Positions 22,967-35,334 of a stretch of DNA of 64,000 bases are shown here, piece after piece. This DNA comes from Selaginella tamariscina. Lineage: Eukaryota; Streptophyta; Lycopodiopsida; Selaginellales; Selaginellaceae. Where the stretch lies: positions 160,644 through 224,643 of the forward strand of contig PUQB01000400.1 in the NCBI GenBank assembly GCA_003024785.1. Direction: 5' to 3'. Positions within the stretch are counted from its first letter, which is position 1; each line of letters starts with the position of its first letter. The notes under the pieces are model-generated. The model made no database searches, was not told the origin of the DNA, and saw nothing but the letters and a program-made list of their open reading frames with translations. A program made the translations under genes and the position numbers.

Positions 22967-24426
22967 TTGCCACCTGTGTGGAGAGGTGGGACACTGGAAG
23001 GCCAATTGTCCAGGAGGAACAAGCCCAAGGGCAAGGGGTTCAATGGTGACAAGGACAAGGAGACACCTAAGAAGCTTCAGGAGATGGAGCGTGGAGAGGA
23101 ACACAAGGGAGATAGTTCTAAACCACGAGGTAAATTTTTGTCTGTTCTTGCTCGACAGGTAAACTGCATGGCACGGGAGGAGCCACACACACGTGCTATT
23201 GTGGTGGAGGGACGACTTGGTGAACGTCCAGTGCGAATCCTCTTGGATAGCGGAAGTAGCGATAACTTTGTATCAGCAAAGTTAGTGCAGGAGTGCAGCT
23301 TGCCCATGAAGACTGTGCCTCAATACGAGATTGAGGGCTCAGCTACTGTCACACAGAGCTGGAATGCTTGTGTGGAGGAGTTACAGCTGACGGTTGGCAA
23401 AACTCAGCTGGTGGAGACTTTCTTCTTGCGGAGCTAGCGCGTGTGGACCTCATCCTTGGGATGAGCTGGCTGGAGCGTGTGGATCCTGAGATCAAGTGGA
23501 GCATCAAGCGAGTGAAGCTTGAGTACAGTGGAGTGAAAGACACTTGGTTTGGAACAAGGCTTGAGTCTCCAAACAAGTATCTTTCTACTATGTCTTTGAA
23601 GAAATATCTCCGTAATAAAGAAGATCAAGTCTTTCTGATGTATATACGTGAGTTAGATTCTTCTAATGTCACATTGGGCGAGGCTGCTGTGCAAGTTGTC
23701 CTTGAGGAATTTGCTGATGTCTTCCCTCCTGAGCTACCTCATGGCTTACCACCTGCAAGAGGTGTGGAGCATGAGATTGTGTTGGAACAGGGTACGAAAG
23801 CCATTTACCGTAAGCCGTTCCGACTGAGCCATGCTGAGGAGCAAGAGGTTAAGAGACAAGTGATGGAGCTATTGGAATATGGCTTCATACAACCGAGCAA
23901 GTCTCCATTTGGTGCACCAGTATTGCTTGTCAGGAAGAAGGATGGCACCATGAGGATGTGCATAGACTACAGAGCTCTCAACAAGCAAACAGTGAAGGAC
24001 AGGATGCCCATGCCACGTGTGTGATACTATCATGGATCATCTCGGTGGAGCCAGAGTGTTCACCAAGATAGACTTGCGTAGCGGGTATCATCAGATTGCT
24101 GTGAAGGAGGCAGATATCTACAAAACTGCTTTCAACACTAGCTTCGGGCATTTTGAGTTCACTGTTATGCCATTTGGCTTAACAAATGCCCCAGCCACAT
24201 TCACTCGGTTGATGACTGAGGTGTTTGGTGACTACTTGCATGACTTTGTGGAGATCTTCCTCGACGATATTCTTATTTACAGTAAGAATATGAAGGAGCA
24301 TGTGGAGCATTTGCGGAGAGTTCTTCAATTGCTGAGGAAGAACAAGCTCTATGCAAAGAAGAGCAAATGTGCATTTGCTCAGTGCGAAGTGGAGTATTTG
24401 GGTCACATTGTGACGCCAAGTGGAGT
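22967..24426 (+). pseudogene. Ty3 element C pol, first part: nucleocapsid, protease, reverse transcriptase
   Basis: Successive frames carry a CCHC knuckle (22967-23010), a retropepsin with VRILLDSGSSDNF (about 23227-23265) and its late motif LILGMSW (23450-23470), then reverse transcriptase. RT motifs are [48 protein letters not shown] and FLDDILIYS (catalytic DD at about 24265-24270), ending at EYLGHIVTPSG. Frame changes occur near 22900, 23437 and 24020. The coding sequence is cut at 24426, between RT and RNase H, by the inserted LTR element, and resumes at 31649. That alone would prevent a full pol. Confidence 0.88.
24422..24426 (+). other. Target-site duplication, left copy (GGAGT)
   Basis: GGAGT lies directly before the LTR at 24427 and again directly after the far LTR at 31644-31648. 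Perfect five-base duplication is the hallmark of LTR element integration and defines both edges of the insert. Confidence 0.92.
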
Positions 24427-26193
24427 TGTCATAGTTTTTACTATGACTCAACCCTTTACTTTGGACGTTGACTGTTGTTACCTACTGTACTATGTTGATG
24501 GACCTTAGATGTAGTAGGAAACAGGCCTGCTTAGTGCACTTGGGTATCTGGTGATGGTTCGGCCGGGTGTCATTAGGTATTTGCAGGAAACTCTAAGCGA
24601 AGCTAGAACTTACCTTCTAAAACCCACCCCCAATTTTTGACGTCCCGAATAGGTTGTTTGGTCTTTGCAAATGAGTTCGGCATGTTAAGTAGGGTTAGGA
24701 ACACCCTAGGGTTGACCTAACCCTAGGGTTGCCCTAACCCACGCCCTAAAAATCCCCACCCCTTGGGTAGGGTTTAGGGTAGGAGTAAGGTGAGTTATAG
24801 GCTCATATTGCTAATTTATCTAAGGGGCTAGAATTCAGTGCCAGCCCACTAATACAAACAGGAAAAGAGGGGGGGGGGGCTCCGTCACATAAATAAGGTA
24901 GAGTATACGTAGGAGAGCTCCTGGGTTCATGAATGAGTTCGTTGCTCTTCTGCCGTGCAAGCTTCAGCTTGTGTCGTTAAGGTACAACCCTCTGTTGTGC
25001 CGCCCTAACTTCCAGATGCCAGGGGTACGTCCCACCTTTGGGGTAACTTACCCTTAACGTTGGCGAATCCGTGCCTGGGAGGTCTTGTCGGAATGCACGT
25101 TCCAAGAGGCAGAGGTTGAGGCTTGTCTCCAGCCTCCTCCTCCACGTCAAGCTAAGAGCAAACACTCACAGCTAACCAGGGCACGTTCGTGTCTTTGTCC
25201 AACTGTGGTTGTGGGTTCTTGATTGACAAGGGTTTCCTTATCGGGTCTTGAGGGATAATTGAGGGGTTCTAGAGTTGGCATTTAGGAGCCACGTTTGTGG
25301 CACTTGGTGCAACTCTTGAATCTAAGGGCTATGGCATGATAGCCACACATCGGGGAAGGCAGTGTCACATAGAGATGTGACACTGGGCTAAACGTCACAT
25401 GGTGCAACACCTGAGCATGCCCTTTGGGTTATGTCTGGGCTTGTCGCCAAGGGGTTGGATACTCTTAGCAAACAGACATGCTTGTGCTTGCACTAGGGTG
25501 CTAAGCCTTGGGCATCCGCTCAAGGGAGGTTAGGTCTCATAACTAGGTGTGCTTTGGCACACTTGGCTAGGGGAGTGTTCTCCTTGGAATCCAGGGTTGA
25601 ACAACCTAAGCTCATTAGCAGAAGCCCTTTCGTAAGGCACTCGCAAGGTCATGTGCTTAGGGTTATCCCAAACCTAGCCTTAGGGAGTTTGCTTAGCAGA
25701 ACACTCGTGTTCGCCTACGGCGCACACTCGTGTCCTCACTAAGTACTAGCCCTAGGTCTAGGGTGTAACTTGGCCACTCAAACCCTTAGGGGTTAGTCGT
25801 GGTTCAGGGTACCCCTTGTCGCCCTAAAGGGGTTGTACTCCCGGATGAGGGTGATTCCTCAAGGGGTAAGTGACAATGCCTTAGCTCTATCACGGGGTAT
25901 GTGTGGAACACACGTCTCCTTGATGGGGGTTAGGGCATGAGCCTGTCTAGGTCTTCTAGGGCAAGACCCTAAGTCAACTAGGGTTATCCCTCAAGGGTTT
26001 GGGGGCAGACATTCTAGGGAGACTTAGGCTAAACCCTAAGTCTCTTGTCCACTTGGGCATTAGAGTCTAACCCTAGGGGTCGTTGGGGTTGTTCTGGGAA
26101 ACTTAGCGTTGCTCACACAGGGTGATGACGCCGAATGGCCACCTGGCAGCCACGTGTTGCCACGTGTTGGCCCTTTGGGTTAAAACTCTGACA
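24427..26193 (+). repeat. 5' LTR of the LARD-type element
   Basis: Runs TGTCATAG to CTCTGACA. Notable parts are telomere-like CCCTAA/TTAGGG blocks (24700-24785), a poly-G run (24872-24880), a TATA-like CATAAATAAGG (24889-24899) likely to set the RNA start, and a long GGGTTA/CCCTAG-rich 3' half. A 62-codon open frame at 25554-25742 is repeated in every LTR copy but shows no protein features. Confidence 0.9.
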
Positions 26194-29100
26194 ATTGGTA
26201 TCGGAGCCTATTCTCTGCGGTCAGTAGGACTACCTAAAGTGTAGTGTATTTTAGGGTTTAGTTAGTTCTAAATTTTTGAAGTACTCTATCACTTTCGGCT
26301 AACGTCTGAATTCTGCGCAGAGAGTTGGTCCTGAGATCTATAACTCTTCGAAAAACATCTACTTAATAAGTGGGTGTGGGTTATGGACTCCAATGTCGAA
26401 GGTTGCACTCGGAAGGCAACTTCCAAGTTGCATGCCAGGTTACGTTTTCTCTAGGTTACTTCACCTTAAGGTTATCCAGGTTACTTTACCATATGTTTCC
26501 ACAAGACATGGGTGTTAGTTTGTTCTGGCTTACAAACTAAGTCTTGTGAAGTGGATCATGTGATATGCTAAGCTTACCCATTATTGAAAATTTTTCTTTT
26601 TCTTTAAGGTGTTTGAATTTGGGATAACACATGATTTGGAAACAGACAATGTCCTTTGAGTTTTGGCTTATGTCAAGATTCAATATCGGATCCAACTGTA
26701 GTGTTCAAACGGGGAAAGACTTATGTTCAGAAGTGCGTCTTTGACTTCGGGAGAAGGGGCATAATCAAACATAAGAATGAACACTACATTTTGACATAAA
26801 GTGTAAAATAAGCTCTTATTATAGTGCATGGTTCCGAGAGTGTAACTCTAGAAGCAGACTATAGTGATGAACTTATAATACAATGGAATGTCAAATATTA
26901 CATATGATAAATATGTTAAGCAATGGGTTTGAAGATCCAATGTAGTCAAAGTATTGTCTGATGTTCGCAATATTTTGATGACGCTAGCTGCAAGTAACAT
27001 TAGGTGGAATAGTTTACTAAGTTCAAGTCACCTAATTTGAACCTTAGTACAACTTGAAACCTTAGTTAGTTGTAAGCGCGCACTCTGTATTCAAGTTAGC
27101 TAGCTCGACTAACTTGATTATGAAGTTGTCTCATAAGAGATCATGAGAGAAACTTCGGATAATAGCTAGAGAATTTCGTTATCTTACCAATATCGGTTTT
27201 GGGATAGATGGCATGATCTATCAGAAAGAGAAATGTTGGAAACATACGTTTACATTTTCAGTTTACTGAGTAATGAAGGACTTGTATAGTGAAGGCGTTC
27301 GGCGCACACTTGCACATTTTCATTATTAACTCTTTAATATTGAAATTTGTAACGTTGTTTACAATGTGGGCATAAGCTCTTGAACAAGGGTGATTCCTTA
27401 GTTAAGAAGAGCATGATTTAAGGTTCTCCAGTTTGCTTATTAACTAAGTAAAGAAACTTGCTTAGTTTGATAACTTATGTTGAGAACTATCAATGAGTCA
27501 ATAACAAGTCGGGTATACATTTTGGGAGGTTTAAGTGCATGTACCTCCTTAAGATAGTTTGTATTCGGTGGGAATTAGAAGTTGGTATTGGTTTTCAATA
27601 TCAATTTCATTTTTAGAGTCGAATACAATTATTTAATAGATGGTTTCTTGACTTTGCATCATGGTCGCAAATGCGGGCACTCAAAGAGCTTATAAAGTAG
27701 GTATCTTCAGTTCTTTGGAATATTGAAAAATAGAACTATTCTTGACTCAAGGTTTGATAGTATTCCTTAGGTTAGTTGTTAGTTCTATCTCAAGGTTTGA
27801 TGGTGTTCCTTGAGTTGGTTCAATAATATGATATTGTGTAGCGAGATTAGCACAAGAAGATGGTGTCCCTTCTTGATGATTGTAGTTCAAGGTTCGTCCA
27901 ATATCCGGTTCGAGAATTTGAGGTTTCCTATCACCTCATCTGTGGAGATATTTTATTTTAAACTTTGATAGAATTTGTGACAATCTTTTCAAGATTGGTT
28001 ATAAATGACTTGTCAAAGTATAGTATGATATCTCTTCAATATTGAGTTTGGAGCGCTCAATATCAAACTTGGTTATGATCACATGAGGTGGCCGTAATCA
28101 TATAATATAAAGACTCAAGTGGATTTTGAGTCTGACACTTTGGTAAGGCACTACCTTAGTGTTATAACTTGAAACGTGTTTTCAAGTTAGTTGAGAAATG
28201 AGACATTTCTCAATACATTGCTTGAGGGGCAATGTGTCACTTTCTGGATTGCTAGGTGTCTAGAGTGAATAATGTATCTTAGTTCAATGTACTGAACTAG
28301 ATATTTTATTCATGTTTGGGGAGATCTATTGAAATATAAGGTATGACTAAAACATGAAGTTGATCTAACACTTCAGTGTTATGATAGCATTTATGTGGAG
28401 GTTTATATCTTACTAAATCAATTAGATGAACCAGACACTAGTTCATGATTCCTCTTAGTCTCTGAACAAAGTTCCTCGAAATACTGTCGTAACATTATAT
28501 TTCCGTCTCAAAATTGAAGTTCGGTTCATGTAAACTAAGACCATATCTATAATGTAGTTGTAGCATTTCGATAAATTGATATGATTGTAAGTTTATATCC
28601 ACTAGTATAACAACTAGTTGATAAGCTTAGGATTTGAACGTTAAAACGATCATTATCCATTCGAGAGTATCAATATCGAAATTGTGACTATTTATAGAAT
28701 AAGGATTAGTTTTAAAAAGATGTTTATCAAAAACACTAGTTGTTTCAATTAGTGAAATGCTATACTTCGGTATAGTGTTGAAAAACATTTACGAAATAAG
28801 TTTAAGAGTTGGAAATAAATATAATGTTACGGAGGCGTACAGTATTACGAGTTCAGGGAGACTCTTATCGTGAAAACTAAGTTTTAAAATTCGTATTTTG
28901 AACTTAGTACGATAAGGAGTTAGGAATTATTGAATGGCACCTAGTATGTTGTGCTCTTTGGAGAATGAGTACAATGAGGGTACTAATTAAGACAAAGATT
29001 GTTGATTAAGGCATTAGAGATGGGTTGAATTTCCTGGTTTCCACGTTGGTTTATAAGAAAGGTATGTTAGCTTATCTGGTCCCTGAACTGGTCGGTGTTA

Positions 29101-29893
29101 TGAAAGAGTACAAAGTTGGTTGTGAAAGATGAATGGCAGTTGGCAAGACCTTGTTGTATACATGTGTACAGCCATGCGCCTCTGTGATCGCCTCTGGCCA
29201 GATTGACATGTTTACAAAGAACAGGGTTTTACGACTTGTACTCTTATATCGGAAAAGAGCTTGATTCCGATAAAAGTCTCATACTTAGTCTTGCGTAACT
29301 ATATACTAATGAGAGATAGGTATAGTAGCAGACCCTTATGAAAAGGGGTAATGAGAAGCACCGAGGGATGCAGAGATGTAAGCTATATAATTGTAACATG
29401 TGGAGATGTGGGACCATTGGAAAATCAAAAGAAATGCGTAGGTGTTTGGTCAAGCATTTGAGAAGTGCTTGTATTGTTAGACGACAGAGGTCGTCAACAG
29501 CATTTAATATTAAGGAATAAAGCAAGTCTTTATTTCTTGTTAACCAAGGGGCCGGCAACAACACTAACTAGAGGCCTCCAATATAAATTCTAGTTAAGTA
29601 AAGAAATTAACCAGTGTTGTGTGCGTCGGGTGACAGACTTTGCAGACGTGCAAAAGGTCTCCAGGTGACTTCATGTCGCAGGTGGTGCCTCCGGCAGCTG
29701 GGTTTACGACTCAGTGAACGACGGTTCTGAAGTACTTGGCTTCGCGTAATGCAAGGGGGGTAATAAAATTATGTGAACTTTTGGCTAACTCCGCATAGAG
29801 TGATATGTTAGTTTTGGTTAGTTTTTTCTAACATTATCTAGTCTTGGAGTTGGACGTCAACGAGGACGTTGACATTTTCAAAGGCGGGGAGTG
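26194..29893 (+). other. Non-coding interior of the LARD-type element
   Basis: It begins with the primer site TGGTATCGGAGC (26196-26207) and about 200 bases of leader alignable to element A's leader, including the shared TCTGCGCAGAGAGTT block (26313-26327). From about 26400 it is AT-rich sequence with recurrent short phrases (CAAGGTT..AT, TTGAGTTGG) and no coding signal. It ends in the purine-rich tract AAGGCGGGGAGTG (29881-29893). A packaging signal in the leader is plausible but not demonstrated. Confidence 0.8.
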
Positions 29894-31643
29894 TGTCATA
29901 GTTTTTACTATGACTCAACCCTTTACTTTGGACGTTGACTGTTGTTACCTACTGTACTATGTTGATGGACCCTAGATGTAGTAGGAAACAGGCCCGCTTA
30001 GTGCACTTGGGTATCTGGTGATGGTCCGGCCGGTGTCATTAGGTATTTGCAGAAACTCTAAGCGAAGCTAAGCACTTACCTTCTAGAAAACCCACCCCCA
30101 ATTTTGACGTCCCGAATAGGTTGTTTGGTCTTTGCAATGAGTTCGGCGTGTTAAGTAGGGTTAGGAACACCCTAGGGTTGACCTAACCCTAGGGTTGCCC
30201 TAACCCACGCCCTAAAACCCCCACCCCCTTGGGTAGGGTTTAGGGGTAGGAGTAAGGGTGAGTTATAGGCTCATATTGCTAATTTATCTAAGGGGCTAGA
30301 ATTCAGTGCCAGCCCACTAATACAAACAGGAAAAGAGGGGGGGGGGGCTCCGTCACATAAATAAGGTAGAGTATACGTAGGAGAGCTCCTGGGTTCATGA
30401 ATGAGTTCGTTGCTCTTCTGCCGGTGCAAGCTTCAGCTTGTGTCGTTAAGGTACAACCCTCTGTTGTGCCGCCCTAACTTCCAGATGCCAGGGGTACGTC
30501 CCACCTTCGGGGTAGCTTACCCTTAACGTTGGCGAATCCATGCCTGGGAGGTCTTGTCGGATGCACGTTCCAAGAGGCAGAGGTTGAGGCTTGTCTCCAG
30601 CCTCCTCCTCCACGTCAAGCTAGGTGTAGCACTCACGGCCAAGCAAGGCACATCGTGTCCTTGTCCAACTGTGGTGGGATCTTGTTTGACAGGTTCACTT
30701 ACCTGGTTCTGAGGGTTCATTGAGGGGTTCTAGAGTTGGCATTTAGGAGCCACGTTTGTGGTACTTGGTGCAACTCTTGAATCTAAGGGCTATGGCATGA
30801 TAGCCCACATCGGAAGGCAGTGTCACATAGATGTGACACTGGGCTAAACGTCACATGGTAACACCGAGGCACGCCCTTTGGGGTTATGTCATGGGCTTGT
30901 CGCAAGGGGTTGGATACTTAGCAAATAGCATGCTTGTGCTTGCACTAGGGTGCTAAGCCTTGGGCATCCGCTCAAGGGAGGTTAGGTCTCATAACTAGGT
31001 GTGCTTTGGCACACTTGGCTAGGGGAGTGTTCTCCTTGGAATCCAGGGTTGAACAACCTAAGCTCATTAGCAGAAGCCCTTTCGTAAGGCACTCGCAAGG
31101 TCATGTGCTTAGGGTTATCCCAAACCTAGCCTTAGGGAGTTTGCTTAGCAGAACACTCGTGTTCGCCTACGGCGCACACTCGTGTCCTCACTAAGTACTA
31201 GCCCTAGGTCTAGGGTGTAACTTGGCCACTCAAACCCTTAGGGGTTAGTCGTGGTTCAGGGTACCCCTTGTCGCCCTAAAGGGGTTGTACTCCGGATGAG
31301 GGTGATTCCTCAAGGGGTAAGTGACAATGCCTTAGCTCTATCACGGGGTATGTGTGGAACACACGTCTCCTTGATGGGGGTTAGGGCATGAGCCTGTCTA
31401 GGTCTTCTAGGGCAAGACCCTAAGTCAACTAGGGTTATCCCTCAAGGGTTCTGGGGGCAGACATTCTAGGGAGACTTAGGCTAAACCCTAAGTCTCTTGT
31501 CCACTTGGGCATTAAGTCTAACCCTAGGGGTCGTTGGGGTTGTTCTAGGGAACTTAGCGTTGCTCACACAGGGTGATGACGCCGAATGGCCACCTAGCAG
31601 CCACGTGTTGCCACGTGTTGGCCTTTGGGTTAAAACTCTAACA
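29894..31643 (+). repeat. 3' LTR of the LARD-type element
   Basis: The same structure as the 24427-26193 LTR, with differences mainly as one- or two-base indels and a patch of divergence equivalent to 25170-25450. It ends CTCTAACA directly before the second GGAGT. Confidence 0.9.
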
Positions 31644-31648
31644 GGAGT

Positions 31649-33615
31649 GAAGACTGATCCACAGAAGGTGGCAGTGGTGGAGCAATGGCCAGTTCCTAGC
31701 AATGCACAAGAGTTACGGAGTTTCTTGGGCATGGCTTTATTACGGCGGTATGTCAAGGATTATGCCAAGAAAGCTTCTCTGTTAACTAGGTTGCTAAGGA
31801 AGGACGTTCCCTTTGCATGGAGTGCTTCAGAGGAGAGCAGTTTCCAAGCTTTGAAACAAGCTTTGGTACGTGCACCAGTTTTATGTATTGCAGATCCCTC
31901 TAAGCCTTATGAGGTATCGTGTGATGCAAGTGGAGTGGCCATTGGAGCTATACTTATGCAAGAGGGAAGGCCTATTGCTTATGAGAGTCGTACTTTGAAT
32001 CCTGCAGAGCAACGGTACTCAACGTATGAGCAAGAACTACTGGCTATTGTTAATGCATTACGAGTTTGGAGGCACTATCTTTATGGTGCAAGTTTCAAGG
32101 TGTTTACAGATCACAAGCCTTTGGTGTATCTGTTCACACAGAAAGAGTTAAACTCTCGGCAAGCTCGTTGGATGGTTAAGCTCATGGAGTTTGGCGAATT
32201 TCCTATTGAGCATCGCGCAGGAAAGACTAACGTGGTGGCAGATGCTTTGTCACGCGTTAGGAGAGCCACAGTAGTGGGAGAATTCCAAACACGCTTATGT
32301 AATGCATTAACAAGGACGGTCAGTGAGTTTAGCCAAGTAGTTCAACATGCTCAAGCACAAGACGCCGAAGTGCAGGAGCTCAAAGGACAGCTAGAGCCAC
32401 CATTCTCATTTCAGGATGGGGTTTTGTACTACAATGGCCGTGTGTACCTTCCTCGTGTGGACCATTTGATCAACCAGGTACTATATTTTCATCATGATCG
32501 CCCGGAGGCTGGTCATTTTGGGGAGGAAAACGTATGAGTTGATCAAGAGGAGGTTCTACTGGAGGAATATGAAAGCTGATATCATAGAGTATGCAGGACT
32601 TGTGACAAGTGTCAGCAAGTAAAGGTGCCCAGGGAGAAACTAGGTGGGCTATTAGTACCATTGCCTATTCCAGACAGGCGATGGGGCAGTATCTCTATGG
32701 ACTTTGTCACCCATTTGCCAAGGACACAGAGGCAGAATGAACAGGTGTGGGTCATTGTGGACAGGTTGACAAAGTTTGTCAAGTTAGTTCCCTTGGGAAG
32801 AATGTGAATGCATCCGAGCTAGCTACGATGTATTTACAACATGTATTTCCTATCCACGGATTTCCAGATGATATTGTAAGTGATAGGGACTCCAAGTTCA
32901 CTTCTAGCTTTTGGAGAGGCTTTTCTAAGTGCATAGAAGTGAAGCTTAAGCTGTGTAGCGGAGATCATCCTGAAACAGATGGGCAAACAGAGAGGGTGAA
33001 CCAAGTTCTGGAAGATATGCTAAGGTGCACTATTAACCAGAAGGAAGGTCAATGGGATAAGTATATTCCATTACTCGAGTTTGCTTATAATAACAGCCAG
33101 CACAGTGGCATTGGAATGAGTCCATACTATGCTATGTTTGGACGACATCCCAAGACAGCTTTTTGAGCTCGATTTAGCAAGTAAGAAGGCTCAAGGCAAC
33201 ATGGATGAGGAAGCTAAAGATCTGAGTTTGAACTTGAAAACATTCAGAGTTTGTGTAAGAAGAACTTACAAGCAGCTCAGAGCCGAACTATCAAGTTTGC
33301 TAATGAGCACAGAAGCTTCCGAGAGTTTCAAGTGGGGGATTATGTATATCTCCGAGGTATTTGCCAACATGTAAGGCGGAACACAGTTGTGGCCTTACGG
33401 AAGGGACGCAATGATAAGTTGTCTCCAGGTACTCAGGTCCTTATGAGATTCTGGAGCGTATCGGTAAGGTGGCATATCGACTACGGCTGCCAGAAGGAGT
33501 GAGGGTGCACCCAGTGTTTCACGTTAGCCAGTTAAAGAGAGTACTCACAAGGAACGAGTCCCGGGTAGATTCTTTGTGGATGTACGAGGCTAATGATACA
33601 GGACCAATTGAGTAA
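31649..33615 (+). pseudogene. Ty3 element C pol, second part: RNase H and integrase
   Basis: The frame resumes after the insert with the connection domain (VKTDPQKVAVVEQWPVP, ELRSFLGM), RNase H (VSCDASGVAIGAIL, YSTYEQELLAIVN, FTDHKPLVYL) and GKTNVVADALSR. Integrase follows: an HHCC-type zinc region around 32490-32620 (the final CDKCQ at 32594-32608), the catalytic core with SMDFVTHLP, IVSDRDSKF and ETDGQTERVNQ (the D, D, E residues), and a tail with VHPVFHVSQLKR (33508-33543). No full chromodomain is apparent after it. Frame changes occur near 32535, 32800, 33165 and 33480. Integrase would insert the DNA copy into host chromatin. Confidence 0.88.
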
Positions 33616-33650
33616 GTTATACTGCCCTTTAGGACAAGGACTTGCTAATG

Positions 33651-33871
33651 GGGGGAGGATTGTTATGACCCATATAACGAATCAAAGAATATTCCCAGAA
33701 AGGTATAAGCTAGAATATTCCTAGGGAGCTTACCTAGATCTAAGGAAGAATTAAGGGCACACTATTATTGGAAACCTTTCTTGGAGAGCAGCGTGTGGAG
33801 ACTAGAGACAGCTCGGGGGAGGTTGGGTGGTATTGTGAGGGTCTCTAGATTGTACGTAGAGGTGCCTAACA
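33651..33871 (+). repeat. Purine tract and 3' LTR of Ty3 element C
   Basis: GGGGGAGGA (33651-33659) sits directly before the 211-base LTR that starts TGTTATGACC and ends CCTAACA. It is the fuller of the two LTR copies. The next bases, GTACC, are the right-hand flank. Confidence 0.88.
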
Positions 33872-34190
33872 GTACCCCTGCCCCAAGGAATCTCAAGCCT
33901 CGTAGAGCTGCTGCCTGGAGAAGGATTATTATGGTGAAGTGATAAGTGGGTCAGTCGTCTCAAGTTGCCTATCACAGATGATATGTTCCCTTTGAGTCTG
34001 TTGTGAACCACCTCGAAGGACACAAGGAGCGTGCAGTTCCACCGTTCTCCTCTAACCTCAGTTCTCCTCAAGTTACCGATCGACTATCCCGGTATCTCCC
34101 TTGTAAGACTATTCCCTGACTTGGTGCAATTAGTAATGCTAAGTTACTGTACCATTTTAAACATTGGATACAGATGTTTCCATTTGCTCT
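33872..34190 (-). pseudogene. LRR receptor copy 3, N-terminal portion right of the Ty3 insertion
   Basis: This continues the LRR relic broken at 21847. The sequence resumes at the equivalent of the receptor's mid-LRR region (GTAGCTGACCAAGC in copy 1) and follows it through GTGATAAGTG, CAAGTTGCC, GGAGCGTGCAGTTCC and CTTGGTGCAATTA. It has deletions and ends near the equivalent of the cap region at about 34190. No intact frame remains. Confidence 0.75.
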
Positions 34191-34719
34191 GAAGGAGAAC
34201 ATACGGACTTAACGACACAGCTGCATGTTAGCTGAATCGCGTTGGCCTTGCTGAACGTGACGTGTCGGTCGCCTTCGGATGGCGCATTTCGCATCTTCTT
34301 TAACTGGACTGTAGTACTCTGTTTTAACCTAATTCCAAATAAAGTGTTAGATAATATATTTTATGAATGGTGCATGGATGTCACGTGATCACTCGTGCAT
34401 GCAAATTGTAACATGTATAAATATATAAAATTATAAATATATATTATATTAAATATAAATTTGAAATTGTAGAGTTAGTATATTATTTATATTTATGCAT
34501 TACAATATTTAAAATTTATGGAATAATAAAAGTTAGAATTTACTATCTATAATACTTCTTTTTAATTTTGTGAAATCATACTCAAACATTTTACAGTGCA
34601 TGTTTTACGTATTTTATATAATAATATAAAATAAAATAGTAAACTTAAAAATAATTAAATAATAAATAATATTTACAAAATAAGTTAATAAAAAAGGTGT
34701 TCGTATAAAATGGAGGGCA

Positions 34720-34751
<32 letters not shown>

Positions 34752-35334
34752 ATATATATATATATATTATATATATATTCTTGTGAATGACTTGGTGAAG
34801 AGCGAGTCATAAGATTCTCTTCCTGTTCATAAGAGTGGACTTTACTTGTAATTTCTTATTATTTTTAAAAGATTTTTTAAATTAAATAACATGAGTACGA
34901 CTTAGATAGGTTGGCAAACGACGTAAGCGTTGATTTTGTATAGACAGACGGGTTTTCAGTTGATTGAAACATCTACCAAGGTAAGGAGTAAACATTTTCG
35001 TGTAGAATGCGCCTCTGAATATTATTATTTAGAAATACTCTGATCATTTCACTATCCAACCCCTAATATTTAAATTCCTTAAATGGCTAAAATTAAACCA
35101 TTTAACAAAGATATATTTTAAGACATATTATATATTCATTAGTATTCAAGCTCCTCTAAAAAAATTAAGAATAATGTTAATATTTTATGTTAGAAAACAT
35201 CTTATATAAGTCTATTACGTGTGCGTGTGGGTGTTTATAGTGAATGCCCACTCAATAATAGACATTTCATCAACAGCCATCTTAAATTCCATTAGATAGT
35301 TCTTATATTTCAAATGATAATTAATTTAAACTTA
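34191..35334. other. AT-rich spacer with remnants of receptor upstream DNA
   Basis: No gene. 34491-34600 is related to the loop of the inverted repeat at 17894-18019. 34727-34770 is a CT then TA microsatellite. 34780-35020 matches the receptor upstream region (CTTGGTGAAGAGCG, AAGAGTGGACTT, GGGTTTTCAGTTG), showing that copy 3 was duplicated together with its 5' flank. Confidence 0.55.

Larger units (their letters stand above)
24427..31643 (+). mobile_element. Non-coding LTR retrotransposon (LARD-type), nested in the Ty3 pol gene
   Basis: The 7,217-base element has two near-identical LTRs of 1,767 and 1,750 bases, a primer site, a purine tract and a perfect GGAGT target duplication. The 3.7 kb interior (26194-29893) has no open frame longer than about 110 codons and no gag or pol motif on either strand, so it must be mobilised in trans. 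This fits large retrotransposon derivatives. Its ends and leader match element A at 1-1956, which does carry gag and may represent the autonomous partner family. LTR differences are mostly one-base indels, suggesting a recent insertion, assembly errors, or both. Confidence 0.9.
21848..33871 (+). mobile_element. Ty3-type retrotransposon C, inserted in LRR copy 3 and itself interrupted
   Basis: It has a 200-base 5' LTR (21848-22047), primer site (22051-22062), gag, protease, reverse transcriptase, RNase H, integrase, purine tract (33651-33659) and a 211-base 3' LTR (33661-33871). Removing the 7.2 kb insert at 24427-31643 leaves a compact element of about 4.8 kb. The left LTR lacks the first ten bases (TGTTATGACC) of the right LTR. 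The flanks share GTA(C), consistent with a target duplication damaged by that small deletion. The host LRR sequence resumes on both sides in register, which shows the insertion is secondary. Confidence 0.9.

Noticed and set aside
25554..25742. A 62-codon open frame (MAHLARGVF...) present identically here, at 31006-31194 and nearly so at 37697-37885
   Set aside because: All three lie inside copies of the same LTR. Identity reflects recent LTR duplication, and the peptide has no domain, signal or composition suggesting a protein.
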